Shown here piece after piece: positions 1 to 11,503 of a DNA stretch of 64,000 nt; position 1 is the first letter of the stretch, and each line of letters begins with the position of its first letter. The notes beneath the pieces were generated by a model. The model made no database searches. It was given only the letters and a program-made list of their open reading frames with translations, and had not been told where the DNA came from. This DNA is from Actinomucor elegans (taxonomy: Eukaryota > Mucoromycota > Mucoromycetes > Mucorales > Mucoraceae). The translations under genes and the position numbers were made by a program. The DNA is taken from positions 516,501 to 580,500 of the forward strand of contig JAMSLZ010000013.1 of NCBI GenBank assembly GCA_026027325.1, in the 5' to 3' direction.

Positions 1-1037
1 GTGTGGTTGTTTTCAACCAAACCCATTCACTGACACATTCTAGTTTCCATGAAGGAAAGAGTTTGTTAATAATAAAGTTTCTAAATTTGGGCTTATTTGT
101 AACCCAAATTGCTACGATGCTATCTTTTGAAGCCATCATTTGTTCAATTGGTATCGAATACAGGTCATAGATATCTTGGGTTTCATAATGCGAAGATCTA
201 TGGACTATAGTATAATACACACGTTAAATGCTGTGAATATACATATATCAATATTTTTTTTACCGCTCTTGTTTGGCCATGGTGGATCCATTACAATGAT
301 ATCAGCACCACCAATGGAGCGCACTACGTATATATAATATGTATTAATAAACGACACAGACAGGGTTGGATTTCCTGACTTTTACCATAACTACCAAGTT
401 GGTTTAAACTATTATTTATTGAACCCATTAGAAAAGCTGAATTTGGAGGAATTAAATAAGTAGCTTCTGGTGTGATATGAAGCAGCCGTGTTTCAAGTGA
501 TTCATTGATACAAACCAAATTGAATATAGAGAATATATCCAACTCTTTCGTTACATGTGAATCCAACTTGAATAAAATCGGTTCTTCATCCTCATCAGCC
601 TCGGAGAACTTGTTCTGAGCTGTCTCTACCATATGCTGTATACTTGGAAAATCAATTGGATCTGAAGGTATTGACAGATTTTGGTTAGGTACCGTCGTTT
701 CTATCCAACGACTGGGCCAGTTCTCTGTTAATTGTTCGATGCATAGCAATAAAGTAGGTCTCAGCAATTCGTGTCGCTTTTGAGTTTCGAGATCTGTCAC
801 ACTCTGCGTACTTTCAGTTTTTTGCTTGTTCCTCTTTCGTTTCTTTATAGCAGGACCTTCTTTAGTAGTTACGTCTTCTCTCTTGACGCGAAAATAAGGT
901 TGGCAGACATCGAATTCGCCTTTAATCAAGTAATAAGGTGGGACGCTTCCCGAGAAACATTTCTCGGAATCTATAATCGTAAACATGATTTCAATTTCGG
1001 GATTAGGAGAATAATTAAAAAAAAATCTCTGGATCAA
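1..1037 (-). CDS. METTL4-like MT-A70 family N6-adenine methyltransferase, 3' part outside window
   Basis: Member of the MT-A70 methyltransferase family, which transfers a methyl group from S-adenosylmethionine to the N6 of adenine in RNA or DNA. The catalytic DPPW motif lies at 277-288 inside the context GADIIVMDPPWPNKS. It is followed by YSIPIEQMM, AIWVTNKP and FPSWKLECVSEWVWLKT, the order seen in METTL4 rather than METTL3/14. I read three exons: about 1037-362, 323-243 and 204-1, with two 38-nt introns (324-361 and 205-242) that keep the frame. The start could be the Met at 1037 or the one at 986. Residues 60-75 form a basic stretch that could act in nuclear import. The C-terminal end lies beyond base 1. 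The methyltransferase fold is clear; the METTL4 subgroup is likely; whether DNA or snRNA is the substrate cannot be seen. Confidence 0.85.
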
Positions 1038-1177
1038 GAGAAAAGATCTCGGTAGAAACAGATGAACGAAAAGGTTCCATTTTTAAATCCCAGTTTCAAT
1101 TATGGCCTGGCTTTGTTCGTTTTTATCAGGTTCGGCTTTAAGGGTCCATTAGTTCTTTTTTACTCATTAATCAACAC

Positions 1178-1694
1178 ATGGGATTGTTTTCTTGGTTCAG
1201 TACTTCCTCAAGCAGTGTCGAAGGCTTAGATGACGCTATTCCACAAAAGACTCAGTGCTATCATATTGTAAGTATCTTCAATGATAATATATATATATAT
1301 ATTCCAAAGGCCCAATATAGATGAAAAGTCTACTTTTTTTAGGAAGGGTTTTTGAATTGTTCCTATTTCACAAACGCTATTCAGATTGGAGACAAATTAT
1401 CAGCTCAACATCCACATGTTAAGGTAGACGTCAGTGCATACATTAAACAACAGTGGAGCGAACGTTCAAAAGAACTACAGCAGGTACAACATCAGACTTT
1501 CCTTTTTTTTATATATTCTTTTGTTGGACTCACTGCGTTTTTTTTTGGGGGGGTAGGAATTCAATACAGCCCACAAAACTTCGCCTTTTATCTACGAAGG
1601 TTGTGATATCGAAAATCAAAAAGTAGTAGGAGGATACACAGACTTTGCAAAGAAGGTCAAGGAAACCTATAAAATGAGTGTACCCTTGGATTAA
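1178..1694 (+). CDS. Glutaredoxin/thioredoxin-fold small protein
   Basis: Three exons (1178-1267, 1343-1483, 1557-1694) join in phase 0 to a protein of about 122 residues. The segment CSYFTNAIQ resembles a monothiol glutaredoxin active site, with only the first cysteine present. It is followed by HKTSPFIYEG, where TSP matches the cis-proline loop, and by VVGGYTDF, which resembles the glutathione-binding GG(S/Y)D motif near the end of glutaredoxins. The order and spacing fit a glutaredoxin fold, but overall similarity is remote and the role is unknown. It starts about 140 bp from the divergent methyltransferase gene, so the two probably share a promoter region. An ATG-to-TAA reading across canonical splice sites supports a real gene. 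Confidence 0.6.
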
Positions 1695-3870
1695 AGTAGC
1701 GATCAACGGAGGGACTGGTTATTACCAGGACTTCAAAAATTTATTCATACATAAGCCACTTAAACGAAAAGTATATAAACAAGCACCCTGTAGATTTGTT
1801 TCAATTCCATCTTTCTTTTTCTTATTGGTGATTCTGTATATCTTGTGGTAAGTTATTTAATTCTTATAGAGGTTTGATTGGAGTGCTTTGCATTCTTTTT
1901 ACTATACGAAGGATGCATAACCTTGTAACGTCTTAATCATACGTGTTGATTTACAAAAAAAAACTGATTTAATGAGCCTGACGTTTAGTAAAAAGAAATC
2001 CAATCTATTAAACCTTTAAAATATAGTATGACTATCGTTATATTTACTAATAGATTTTTCTTTTCATTAGTTGATATGCTGATTCTACCTGTTCAATATA
2101 TCCTTTCTTATTTAATAAACTATTGTTTCAAAAAAAAAAATGCTTATATTTTTCGAGTTTCTATCCAAAATCACGCATCCCATCAGCGTCAGTATGAATG
2201 ATCCTATAGGATGTGCTAGGAAAAAAAACATTTCCTACTCACTAAGCATTCGGCAACTTCTTTATCGAATTACCATCTTTGTGTTTGTTCAAATCATACA
2301 TAAAGAAAAAAAGTAATGTTAAGCATCTGCCTGTTATCTATTTTTTGTCTAAAGGCTTTATATGACATGTTTGTGACAAGAGTATATCTAGTTATCTTTC
2401 AAACTGATTACCTAAACCATTGATTGATAATCCTCAGGATGGGTTTAAATCAATATCAAAGTGAACCATTCCAATTTCCTCAACCTGGAGAACATCTTTT
2501 AGCTTCACTTTTATTCGTAATGAATCGATTCACATTCTAATCGTAATTTTGCTTTTGTTGGATCAAAAGCAACTTGGTTTAAAGAGATGTAATTCTATGT
2601 AAAACTCTTGTTGTAATCCAAATAACCACACCATCCGACGAAAAAAATTATTTGATCAATGGAGAGTAATAAATTAACAATATGCATGTGCTAATATACA
2701 TATTGTAATAGATCTGGACTTTCAGTTCATATAATAGTAACTCATTTTAGACGAGGATTACTGATTAGAGATGATTTTTAACCGAAATTATTGTTCGAAT
2801 CTATTCATCCTCAGATTCAAGTTGAATGAGAACAAAAAGTAAGCAATTTGTAGTTAATTATTGACAAGTGCCATGTATTGGTTTAAGCAAAGTTTTTAGT
2901 AGATAAATTGGTTTACTACGAATAGAGAATACTTGTATAATGCAATGCTAAACCGAGATCGGCCAAGAGATCTATAATAAATGATGAAATTTAGATAGAT
3001 GAGAGATTGTCACTACAAAATTACAATCTTGGAATCTCTCAACTGATCTCGGCTTAATGTTGTATTCTACACATATTTTGTACTTGGAAGAATGAGCAGC
3101 TATATTCTGCCAAACTTCCATTTGATTCGAGTTCATTCAGCATCTGGAAAACGAAATTTATCTATTGCTGACTAGTCAAAGACCTGATGGTGATGATATG
3201 AGAGCTTCTTGTCAGCAGTATAACTTATTAAAAAACCGTCGGTATCAAATAATGAAAGATCGTTATAAAGTTAAAAAGTAACTCTTGTTTAACTAATTCC
3301 CAGCTCCGTGATATCGGATTTGCATTGAGTTTGGATGGGCTTGTATGAAATACAAGGTGCCACTTATAATGATAGATAACCCTGCATCAAACAAATGTAG
3401 CGTTTGTGTTTTGAAAACGATTGGCCTATATTATCATACGTTTGCCCTGAAATAATAAGGTACACCAACGAAGTCAATTCCAGTAAGCTTAGTTTGAATT
3501 ATGGCAGATGCCTATGTTATTATATTTCACTATAAACAGTTAGGATACACTTTGTAGACTGAATTTCAATTCTTTGTTTGTGTACCTCTCATCTAAACGT
3601 TCCTTTGGGATTATTTGATTTAGTATAATGCTAAATTCAAAAGTTGCGTTTGTTCAAAAGCAATATACAGAAAAAGTAGAGTATACGAATATCACAAAAA
3701 AAGGAAGATGTACTCTAAGCGTCTTACTATATCAAACAAGGTCGCATGTAACTCTATGCATATCAAATGACCAGCTGATCGTGAGATTATAGAGTTTCCC
3801 TTTTTTGAATAGACACAAAAGGTATATAAGTGTGTTTATTTTGGCTTTGTTCTTGCTCTACTCACTCATC
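1695..3870. other. Intergenic, AT-rich
   Basis: No coding stretch longer than noise is seen on either strand. It contains short A and T runs and one recognisable inverted-repeat element at 2936-3069, listed separately. The last 100 bases should hold the promoter of the LKR/SDH gene. Confidence 0.6.
2936..3069. repeat. MITE-like inverted-repeat element, most complete copy
   Basis: A 134-bp element bounded by TA. The left end reads TGCTAAACCGAGATCGGCC and the right end is its imperfect inverse, ending CTGATCTCGGCTTAATG. About 25 of the terminal 35 bases pair. It has no coding capacity. TA at both borders would fit a Tc1/mariner-type target duplication, but this is inference. Related ends occur at 14113, 24550, 33418, 34141, 34410, 43610, 53199 and 53375. 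Confidence 0.55.
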
Positions 3871-6800
3871 ATGATATCTGGATTTTTAAGTAAGTCTGCT
3901 AGACACTCTAAGCAGCGTATTCTGCAAACAGCCACCCGAAATTATGCAAGCATTGGTATTCGTCGCGAAGACAAAAGTCGCTGGGAACGACGATCTGCTT
4001 TGACGCCAGAGACAGTAAAGAAATTGATTCAGGAAACAGGCACGCAGGTCTATATTCAACCTAGTACCAAGCGTATCTTTACCAATGAATCATTTGAAAA
4101 GGTAGATAGTAAATCACTAATACTAATCATAACTGTTGTTAACAGTTAGTGAATAGGCTGGCGCTACTTTGACTGAAGATTTATCAAAAGCTGATATTAT
4201 ACTGGGTATCAAAGAAGTTCCCGAGGCATCTTTATTGAATGACAAAACCTATATTTTCTTTTCGCACACCCATAAAGGCAATGAAAAGAATATGCCGATG
4301 CTCCAAAATATTCTTGACAAGGTAAAAAAAAGTGTAAAAATGACAGTATAGTACTTTTTTCTCACACCATCGTGGGAAACTTGCTATAGAATATACGCTT
4401 GATTGACTATGAGTTGATGAAGGACGAAACAGGCAAAAGACTAGTTGCCTTTGGTCAATTTGCAGGAAATGCAGGTAAAAAAAAAAAAAAAGAGTATTTT
4501 ATGAAAAAAAAGCGCGTTTCAGCTTACATATTGCATGTAGGTATGATTGATATCTTGCATGGTATGGGACATCGTTTTCTTGGATTAGGTTACAGTACAC
4601 CATTCATGGTATAATAATGACTACCAACGAATCAGAATTAAAATGACTCATTTTTATTATAATATAGTATGCTTCCATGGCACACGCATATCCAACCATT
4701 AAAGAGGCTAAAGCAGCATTACACCGCATGGGAGACGCGATTGTGGAAAATGGTACACCCAAAGACTTTGGTCCATTGGTTTATGCATTTACCGGAGCAG
4801 GAAACGTAGCCAATGTAAGTGCTTCAACTTCTATTTTTTTTTTTGATTGTACTTGTTCACACGAAATGATTTCTCAGGGCGCGTTAGACATCTTTAAAGA
4901 ACTACCTCATGAGTTTGTACCAGCAAAAGATCTTGCCAAACTGGTGAATGACAAGAGTAAAGTAGTGTATACTAGATCCTAGATCAAAGCTAACACTTTC
5001 ATAGATCCTCGATTGGATAGACTATATGCAACTCATCTTGATCTCAAGGATTATATCGAATACAAAAAGGGTGGTGCTTTGGTAGATCATGATGATTATT
5101 TAGCCAATCCAGACAAATACCAGTCCAACTTTCATCATACGGTTAGTTATACTATCGATAGTAATCACGTACAATACTAAGCATTCAACAGGTTGCTCCC
5201 TATACCAACTGTGTAGTAACGGGTGCTTACTGGGATAAGCGTTATCCACGCTTATTAACCAATCAGCAACTTGCTGAAATCGAGAAATCGAAAAAGAATG
5301 GCTTGATCAAAAAGGGCAAAATGATGAGCTTGGCTGATATTGTGTGTGACGTGAGAGTAAGTTTTCTAGACATTGCCGTTGCACAGTATTTCTCACGTTC
5401 ATGTAGGGTGCATTTGAATGTTTGTCTCATAGCACAAACGTAGATGATGGATTCTTTTACTATGATGCTATCAACAATGTAGAACATAAAAAGTAAGGTA
5501 TATATCTGACTATATGACAAGTGTGTCTCACCCTCCTCCGTGCGTAGTGCTGAAGGAGAAGGTATTCAAGTGATGGGCATCGATATTCTGCCTGCAGAAT
5601 TGCCTGTTGAAAGCAGCCAATTCTTTAGCAATGCGCTCTATCCTTTTATTAAAGAGATGGTAAGGCAAAAGGAATTTTATCGTATCTTCTAGACTAAATG
5701 TTCTATTAGGTCACTGGTGCTCCAAAGCCTCCACTTCAGGATATCTCTCCATTAATGCGCAATGCTACTATTGCTGATAACGGAAAGTTGACACAAGCTC
5801 ATGAGGATTTAAATGCCATGCTACCTACTAAGTCTTCCGTAAATACTGGTAATGATAAAAAGACAGTCTTGTTATTGGGCTCTGGTATGGTTGCTGGTCC
5901 CCTCGTAGAACATTTAGCTAGTAGATCGGATGTCAAGATTGTTGTTGGCAAGTGGTTATAATATATATTGCGTGTTGGAAACTAACATGCATAATAGCAA
6001 GCAATGCTTTAGAAGAAGCCAAAGCTTTGATCGCTGGTCATCACAATGCTGAATCTACTTCATTGGATATTTCCAACAATGAGGATTTAAGCAATCTTGT
6101 TAGTAAAGCCGATGTTGTAGTCAGGTAAACATCAAATACAAACAAGTATATACTTTCTTTGGTTAACCAAATCCTTTCAGTCTGGTTCCTGCATTCTTGC
6201 ACACTAAGGTGGCCAATGTCTGTATTGAGCAAAGAAAGGACATGGTTACTGCCAGTTATGTTTCTAAAGAGATGGAAGAGCTTGAATCAAGGTAAGCCTT
6301 AAAAAAATGACCTTGCACTGGTTGAACACTCACTTTAAAAATAGAGCTCAAAAGGCTGGTATCTTGATCATGAATGAAGTTGGCTTGGACCCTGGCATGG
6401 ACCATATGTCTGCTATGAAGATCATCGATGAAGCAAAGAGAAATGGATCAAAGGTAAACTGTCTAGTATTCAAATAAGACCTATGCCTTACTTAATAAAT
6501 ACATTGCAGATCCGATCTTTCATTTCATGGTGTGGTGGCCTTCCTGCCCCCGAAGCTTCCAATGTACCATTAGGTTACAAGTTTAGTTGGTCACCTCGAG
6601 GCGTATTGACTGCTAGTGGCAATGATGCCACTTTCTGGGCCAATGGACAGGTAAATTATTATAAGCTCTAATGCATTTGAGTCTTACAATGATAATAGGA
6701 ACATACTATTGCTGGGGATGACTTGTTGAAGCAACATTTCCCAATTGTGCAGACTCCTTACGCGGGATTCGTATTTGAAGGTCTAGCCAACAGAAATTCC

Positions 6801-7702
6801 TTGGGATATGCTGATATTTATGGACTTGGTAAACTATCAGAAATGGATACCATGTTCCGAGGCACTTTGAGATATCAGGTAATTTGTATAAATTGCTTTG
6901 GATTTTACTGTACCTTACCCTTCTTTTCTTTTTCCTCGTAGGGTTATTCTGATCTATTGTATGCTTTCCGCAAGTTGGGCTTCTTGGAACAAACAAAGCC
7001 TGTAGCTGATCAATGCCAAAACTGGGTAAATTTGTAAAACAGACGTCATGTAGGATAGCTGACTAATGCTTTCTTCCCAGTCGAACTACTTTGATCTGAT
7101 CTTGTCAGGCAAAAAGACATCCATGTCGTTAGAAGAAAAACATCAATGTATGGCTGATAAATTAGGCTTACCTAAGGACCATCCTATGGCTGAAAAGGCT
7201 TGGTCTGCTATCTCTTACTTTTTATCTGTTGATGGAAATGTCACTTCACTAAACGGCAATACTGCTCTTGATCTTTTCTCTACCGTTTTAGCAAGAAAAT
7301 TGAAATACGACCATGGAGAACGGGACTTGGTGGCAATGCACCATGAGTTTGGTGTTGAGCATCGTTCTGGCAAAAAGGTAAAAAAAAAAAAAAACCTACG
7401 GTCTACTATCGATAGCATGAATTACTCATCATTCTGCTTAGGAAACACTTACTTCGACATTGATCAAGTATGGTAATGAGAAGCACACTGCTATGGCTGA
7501 TACAGTTGGATTGCCTACTGCCATGGCTGTTGATTTGGTTTTGGATAACAAGATTCCTGAGAGAGGTGTATTAAGACCTACTCAACCTCACGTCTATCTT
7601 CCTATTCTAGATCAGCTTGAAATGAAGGGCATCAAGTTTATTGAAAAAGCTCAACCTTTTCATAAAAATAGATTAGAAGCTTCGGGATCCAATACCTGGT
7701 AA
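3871..7702 (+). CDS. Bifunctional lysine-ketoglutarate reductase/saccharopine dehydrogenase (AASS-type)
   Basis: Joins or splits saccharopine: the N-terminal LKR half couples lysine and 2-oxoglutarate, and the C-terminal SDH half converts saccharopine to glutamate and aminoadipate semialdehyde. The LKR half starts with [20 protein letters not shown], followed by [18 protein letters not shown] and [11 protein letters not shown]. The SDH half starts near 5860 with the Rossmann motif [16 protein letters not shown], followed by [19 protein letters not shown] and [10 protein letters not shown]. The stop is at 7700-7702. About 15 short introns are present; clear exons include 4157-4321, 4390-4474, 4541-4608, 4668-4814 and 4878 onward. 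The only ATG in the first open exon is at 3871. It opens an Arg/Lys/Ser-rich segment ending RNYA that looks like a mitochondrial presequence. The splice near 4950-5005 is uncertain. In most Dikarya the two activities are separate genes (LYS1, LYS9). Confidence 0.93.
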
Positions 7703-7956
7703 TCTAGTAGTATTAATAGATAATAAAAAGAACTGCACAGTCAAATCTGTGCACAGTTTAAAAGAAAGCTTGGAAGAGACTATATTTAAGCCAAAAGTCA
7801 CTGTTATTTATGCATTGACAAAGAAAAAAAAATCTTGTATAATAAAAGGAACCTTTCTTCTTTTGCTTTGATTCAATTGGAGCTAGTTTCAGAAAAAAGG
7901 ACCATATTTTTCTATCGGATTGTTTTGTTATCTTTTTTTTTCCTTACTTTATTCAA

Positions 7957-8974
7957 ATGTATCTATTGTTTAAGTTTTTACTGTTTCCAACAGCAGCATT
8001 AGCTATATCTGGAGGACATCCTGCACAATCCTCAAAAAAATATCCATTCTCTGTTACACTAACAAGCCCTATTCTGTGTGGAGGCAGTATCATTTCACTT
8101 GATCCACCATGGATTCTGACAGCAGCTCACTGTATCGAAAATCTCATTGTAAGAGAAACTGAACAAGATTATTCTATTGCTTACGGTGACAAAGACTTTG
8201 CTCAGCAGTCATATGCCGCTGCCAAGAAAACAGTGCTGCACCCACTTTATACTACTTCTCATCAAGTGCGCTCAGCAGATAGGACTGAATCAGTGCCATA
8301 TGATATTGGATTGATTCAACTGGCATCGCCTTTAAAGTCCAATTCAGTAGTGAATAGAATACCCATCTCCATAGACTCTTCATTAAATAATACGTGGCTA
8401 CTAGAAACGATAGGCATGGGTTATACGGGCTACGAACAGTCATATTCCGACGTGCTACAATATGCTCAATGTAGTATTCTACAGCAGGAAAACAAATTCA
8501 ATCACAGTGTCATATTAGCCACTTCAAATGCAAGCTTATGCCATGGTGATTCAGGTATAATATTATATATTTTCATCAAACAAATCATGTTTCAACTAAC
8601 CCAGTGTGAGCCAAATAGGAAGTCCTCTTTTGTACAAAAATGATAAAAGCGAATATGCATTGGGCGGTATACTGAACCGTATCTTGAACGCATATGATCC
8701 AGACCCAGGCAATGCATCATGCCCTCTACATGATTCTAATTTGACTCAATTTATCAATGCGTTTGCTAGACCTGCGTATCATATGAGCTGGATCATGGAA
8801 GTAACTGGTCTTTCTGAAGCTGCATTGACCAACTCTGTAACCAACGACAATGATCACCGTCAGGACTACTTTTTGAATCCTATTTCTAGCGCAACGTCAT
8901 TGTTATGGTGTAGATTAAAGTATGATTGGGTCATCTTGCTAAATATGATGGTTTGCTTCTATTTGTTGAATTGA
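7957..8974 (+). CDS. Secreted trypsin-like serine protease (S1 family)
   Basis: Chymotrypsin-fold endopeptidase. Residues 1-17 form a hydrophobic signal peptide (MYLLFKFLLFPTAALA). The mature-like start is ISGGHPA instead of IVGG. The catalytic histidine is in TAAHC, the aspartate in YDIGLIQL, and the serine in CHGDSG. One intron (8555-8618, acceptor AATAG) splits the GDSG box; splicing there restores GDSGSPLLYKN in frame, whereas the earlier CAG acceptor would not. The protein extends about 60 residues past the usual C-terminal helix and ends in a hydrophobic run, which might be a membrane or GPI signal. Several NxS/T sites fit secretion. The family call is firm; specificity and the true 3' end are less certain. 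Confidence 0.85.
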
Positions 8975-9123
8975 TATTATTGCAAATCTCTAATGAACAA
9001 AAGCACAAACTCACTACGCATCCAGAAAAAAGATTGATCGGACAATTCCAGGATATACATTATGTAGCACGTATAGCTTACTTGCGCATATACAAATTAG
9101 CATTCGAGAAACTTTCTAATTAA

Positions 9124-11061
9124 GCAAATAAAAAAATAAAATTTATGCTAATGAAGGGCTGCAAATTAGCAAATGAATGCAAAATGTTAAACATGTACAA
9201 GCAAACCAATTTTTATTATTGAATAAATGCTTATTCTGAAGATGATGCACATTTGACTAAAATTGGTTTAGAGATCTATGAATCTAATTTACATGTTGAA
9301 ACTTTGGAGCATTAAATAATTCATTTTTCATTGCCATTTTAGCTAGATACAGTGCTTATTTTAAACAAGTAATGGTCATCAGATGTGATTTTGTGCAAAA
9401 GATCTATAGTTCTCTCAGCAGATCCCAGCCAAAAGTCATATCTGGTAGGTGATTTATACTCATCAGGAGCTATTGTTACGCCGGATAGAACCTTTATCAA
9501 CTCAAACTATATTACTATGCTTTATTTAACATTGATTTGGTACATTCCATCTAATCTATTCTTAATCATGTGTAGATTTGTCAATTGATCTTGGTCAAAT
9601 CTCATATTTAGTCAGCATTCCACATTTATAATAAGTTGCTGAGTCTAGTAAAGTCTGAGGAATGCCCATAGAGAGCTTACTGAAGAAAATAGACGTATTG
9701 AAGGGCCGCAATTTTTGCTGGATTTACGCGTTGATCCCTACGATTGGTGTATAGTATCCAATGGACTTTGTACTCAAAACCCGGAGTTCTATCCAGACAC
9801 GTTGTTCCTTCCCACTTTTATTTTGGGAAATTGATGCTGAATTTATATATTGTGATTATATGAGAGACAAGCTGGAAGCTTCATCAAAAAAGCTGGTAAA
9901 CTTTATATTACATTCTCTTTCTCTCTCTCTCTCTTTCAGTAATTTTATTCAAAACAGGGACATGGTGCTACTTTGATAAGGCATTCTTTATCTTTCTTTA
10001 TTGATCGGTTATACAGACGGGTACCTTCTTTTATGCATTCAAGGGATATATCATGTTGAGATAGATGAGAAACTAAGCAACATGTTTGTATGCTGTTAAC
10101 AGAGCCGACCTGGTTCTGGTCTGTGGCTAATACTTAAATCTAACAGGTAGGGTTTTCTTTTCTTTTTTTTTCCACCGAGATTAACCTTCACAATAAACTG
10201 ACATTCGTCAACGTGTACTACGACTAACAGTTGGATTTAAGTTTTTTTTTTTCACACTCAACAATGAACGTTTCTAAGGTTTAATTCGTCATTCAATCCC
10301 CCGTGTTGCGCTCACGTGTAGTATCAAAGGCTACAGTTCAGATATATACTATTGTGATTATAACAAAAGCTATAGGGGATAAGCAAGTGTTATTGCATAA
10401 TAAAAGACTAGTGTCATTTAAGCTAGATCGTTACCAAAATCTGATCAACATCATCGTATGTGTGTGCATATAGAAAAAAGTTTATTCTATGTGAATTCTA
10501 GTAATACATGTGGTATAGATCAACTGGCAAAAAAAAAAAAAAAAAAAAAAAAATACCGTGTGTACCCTCCAAATTAACTAACTAGACTTTGTTCCGATAA
10601 TGACGAGCCTCCTATTTTATAGTAAGTCTCCTGCATTAGAAGCTACGAGCTAGTTACTATCGCTCATATCCAAATCACATATTCTAAACAAAGGAAGACA
10701 AGCTACATATTGGTTCTATGTTTATTTTTGACATGTTTAAGACCATGTAGCAATGACCAAGATCCAAGCCGAGAATGAAATGCGTTCCTGGACCATTACC
10801 AAAGACTGCGCTTGTACGTCACCTGTGCTCCTTTATATGACGACTTATACGTATACAGATGAACAAGGAAATAATGGGTCATATGTGAGGATATGAACAT
10901 ATTTTGAACCAATTTGATTATGAACTGTGATTGTATACAACTGGTTACTTGGATATTAAAGGTCCCCTTCTTTATTGGTTACCCGATCTGCAGATATAAA
11001 GGCTGAAGTGTTTTAGTCTCTTTTCTTCTTCTTTTCTCTTTTTTTTTTTCAACCTTTAAAC
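9124..11061. other. Intergenic with possible decayed coding remnants
   Basis: Mostly AT-rich DNA. Between 9376 and 9900 short open stretches in alternating frames read like protein (for example VGDLYSSGAIVTPDRTF, then DLRVDPYDWCIVSNG, then FIYCDYMRDKLEASSK), interrupted by stops. They may be exons of a damaged gene, but I recognise no family. A (CT)n tract lies at 9916-9934 and a run of 25 A at 10529-10553. Confidence 0.3.
10995..11000 (+). promoter_or_regulatory. Candidate TATA box of the serine-rich protein gene
   Basis: TATAAA lies 62 bases before the first ATG at 11062, followed by a pyrimidine-rich leader. Confidence 0.35.
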
Positions 11062-11503
11062 ATGATTTCTTCTACTACCAAGACCTCAATGACTATGCCC
11101 AAGCCTTATGGCTCAATACCCAAACATAGTAAAAGAAGCCACAAGAAATATCAACAAAAAAATGTAAGTAACAAGGAAATGATAAATAATAAGAGGGGAA
11201 AAAGCGCCTGTTTTATATTTCATTTGACAGGACTTGTTATCGTTACATGTATAATAAACTGGTTTTTTCTCTCTCTTTCTCTCTATTTTACTTTTATAAG
11301 CCGTATATTGACTCTTTCATTGTCATCATATTTCATCATAATAAACTAAATAGTCATCAGGTTCTGCATCCATCAAAAAACCGCACCCATCTTCAGTACA
11401 AGCACCATATCCCTTTTTTCTTACACCTACATCTACATTTTATTCCTTCTTTCACAGCCTATTTCGCACTCAAGCCTGCAAAGAATCAAGCCCTGTAGGA
11501 TTC

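Noticed and set aside
771..1055. 94-codon plus-strand open frame
   Set aside because: Antisense shadow of the METTL4-like first exon.
8926..9123. 65-codon plus-strand open frame overlapping the protease end
   Set aside because: Different frame from the protease, no domain, no splice link found.
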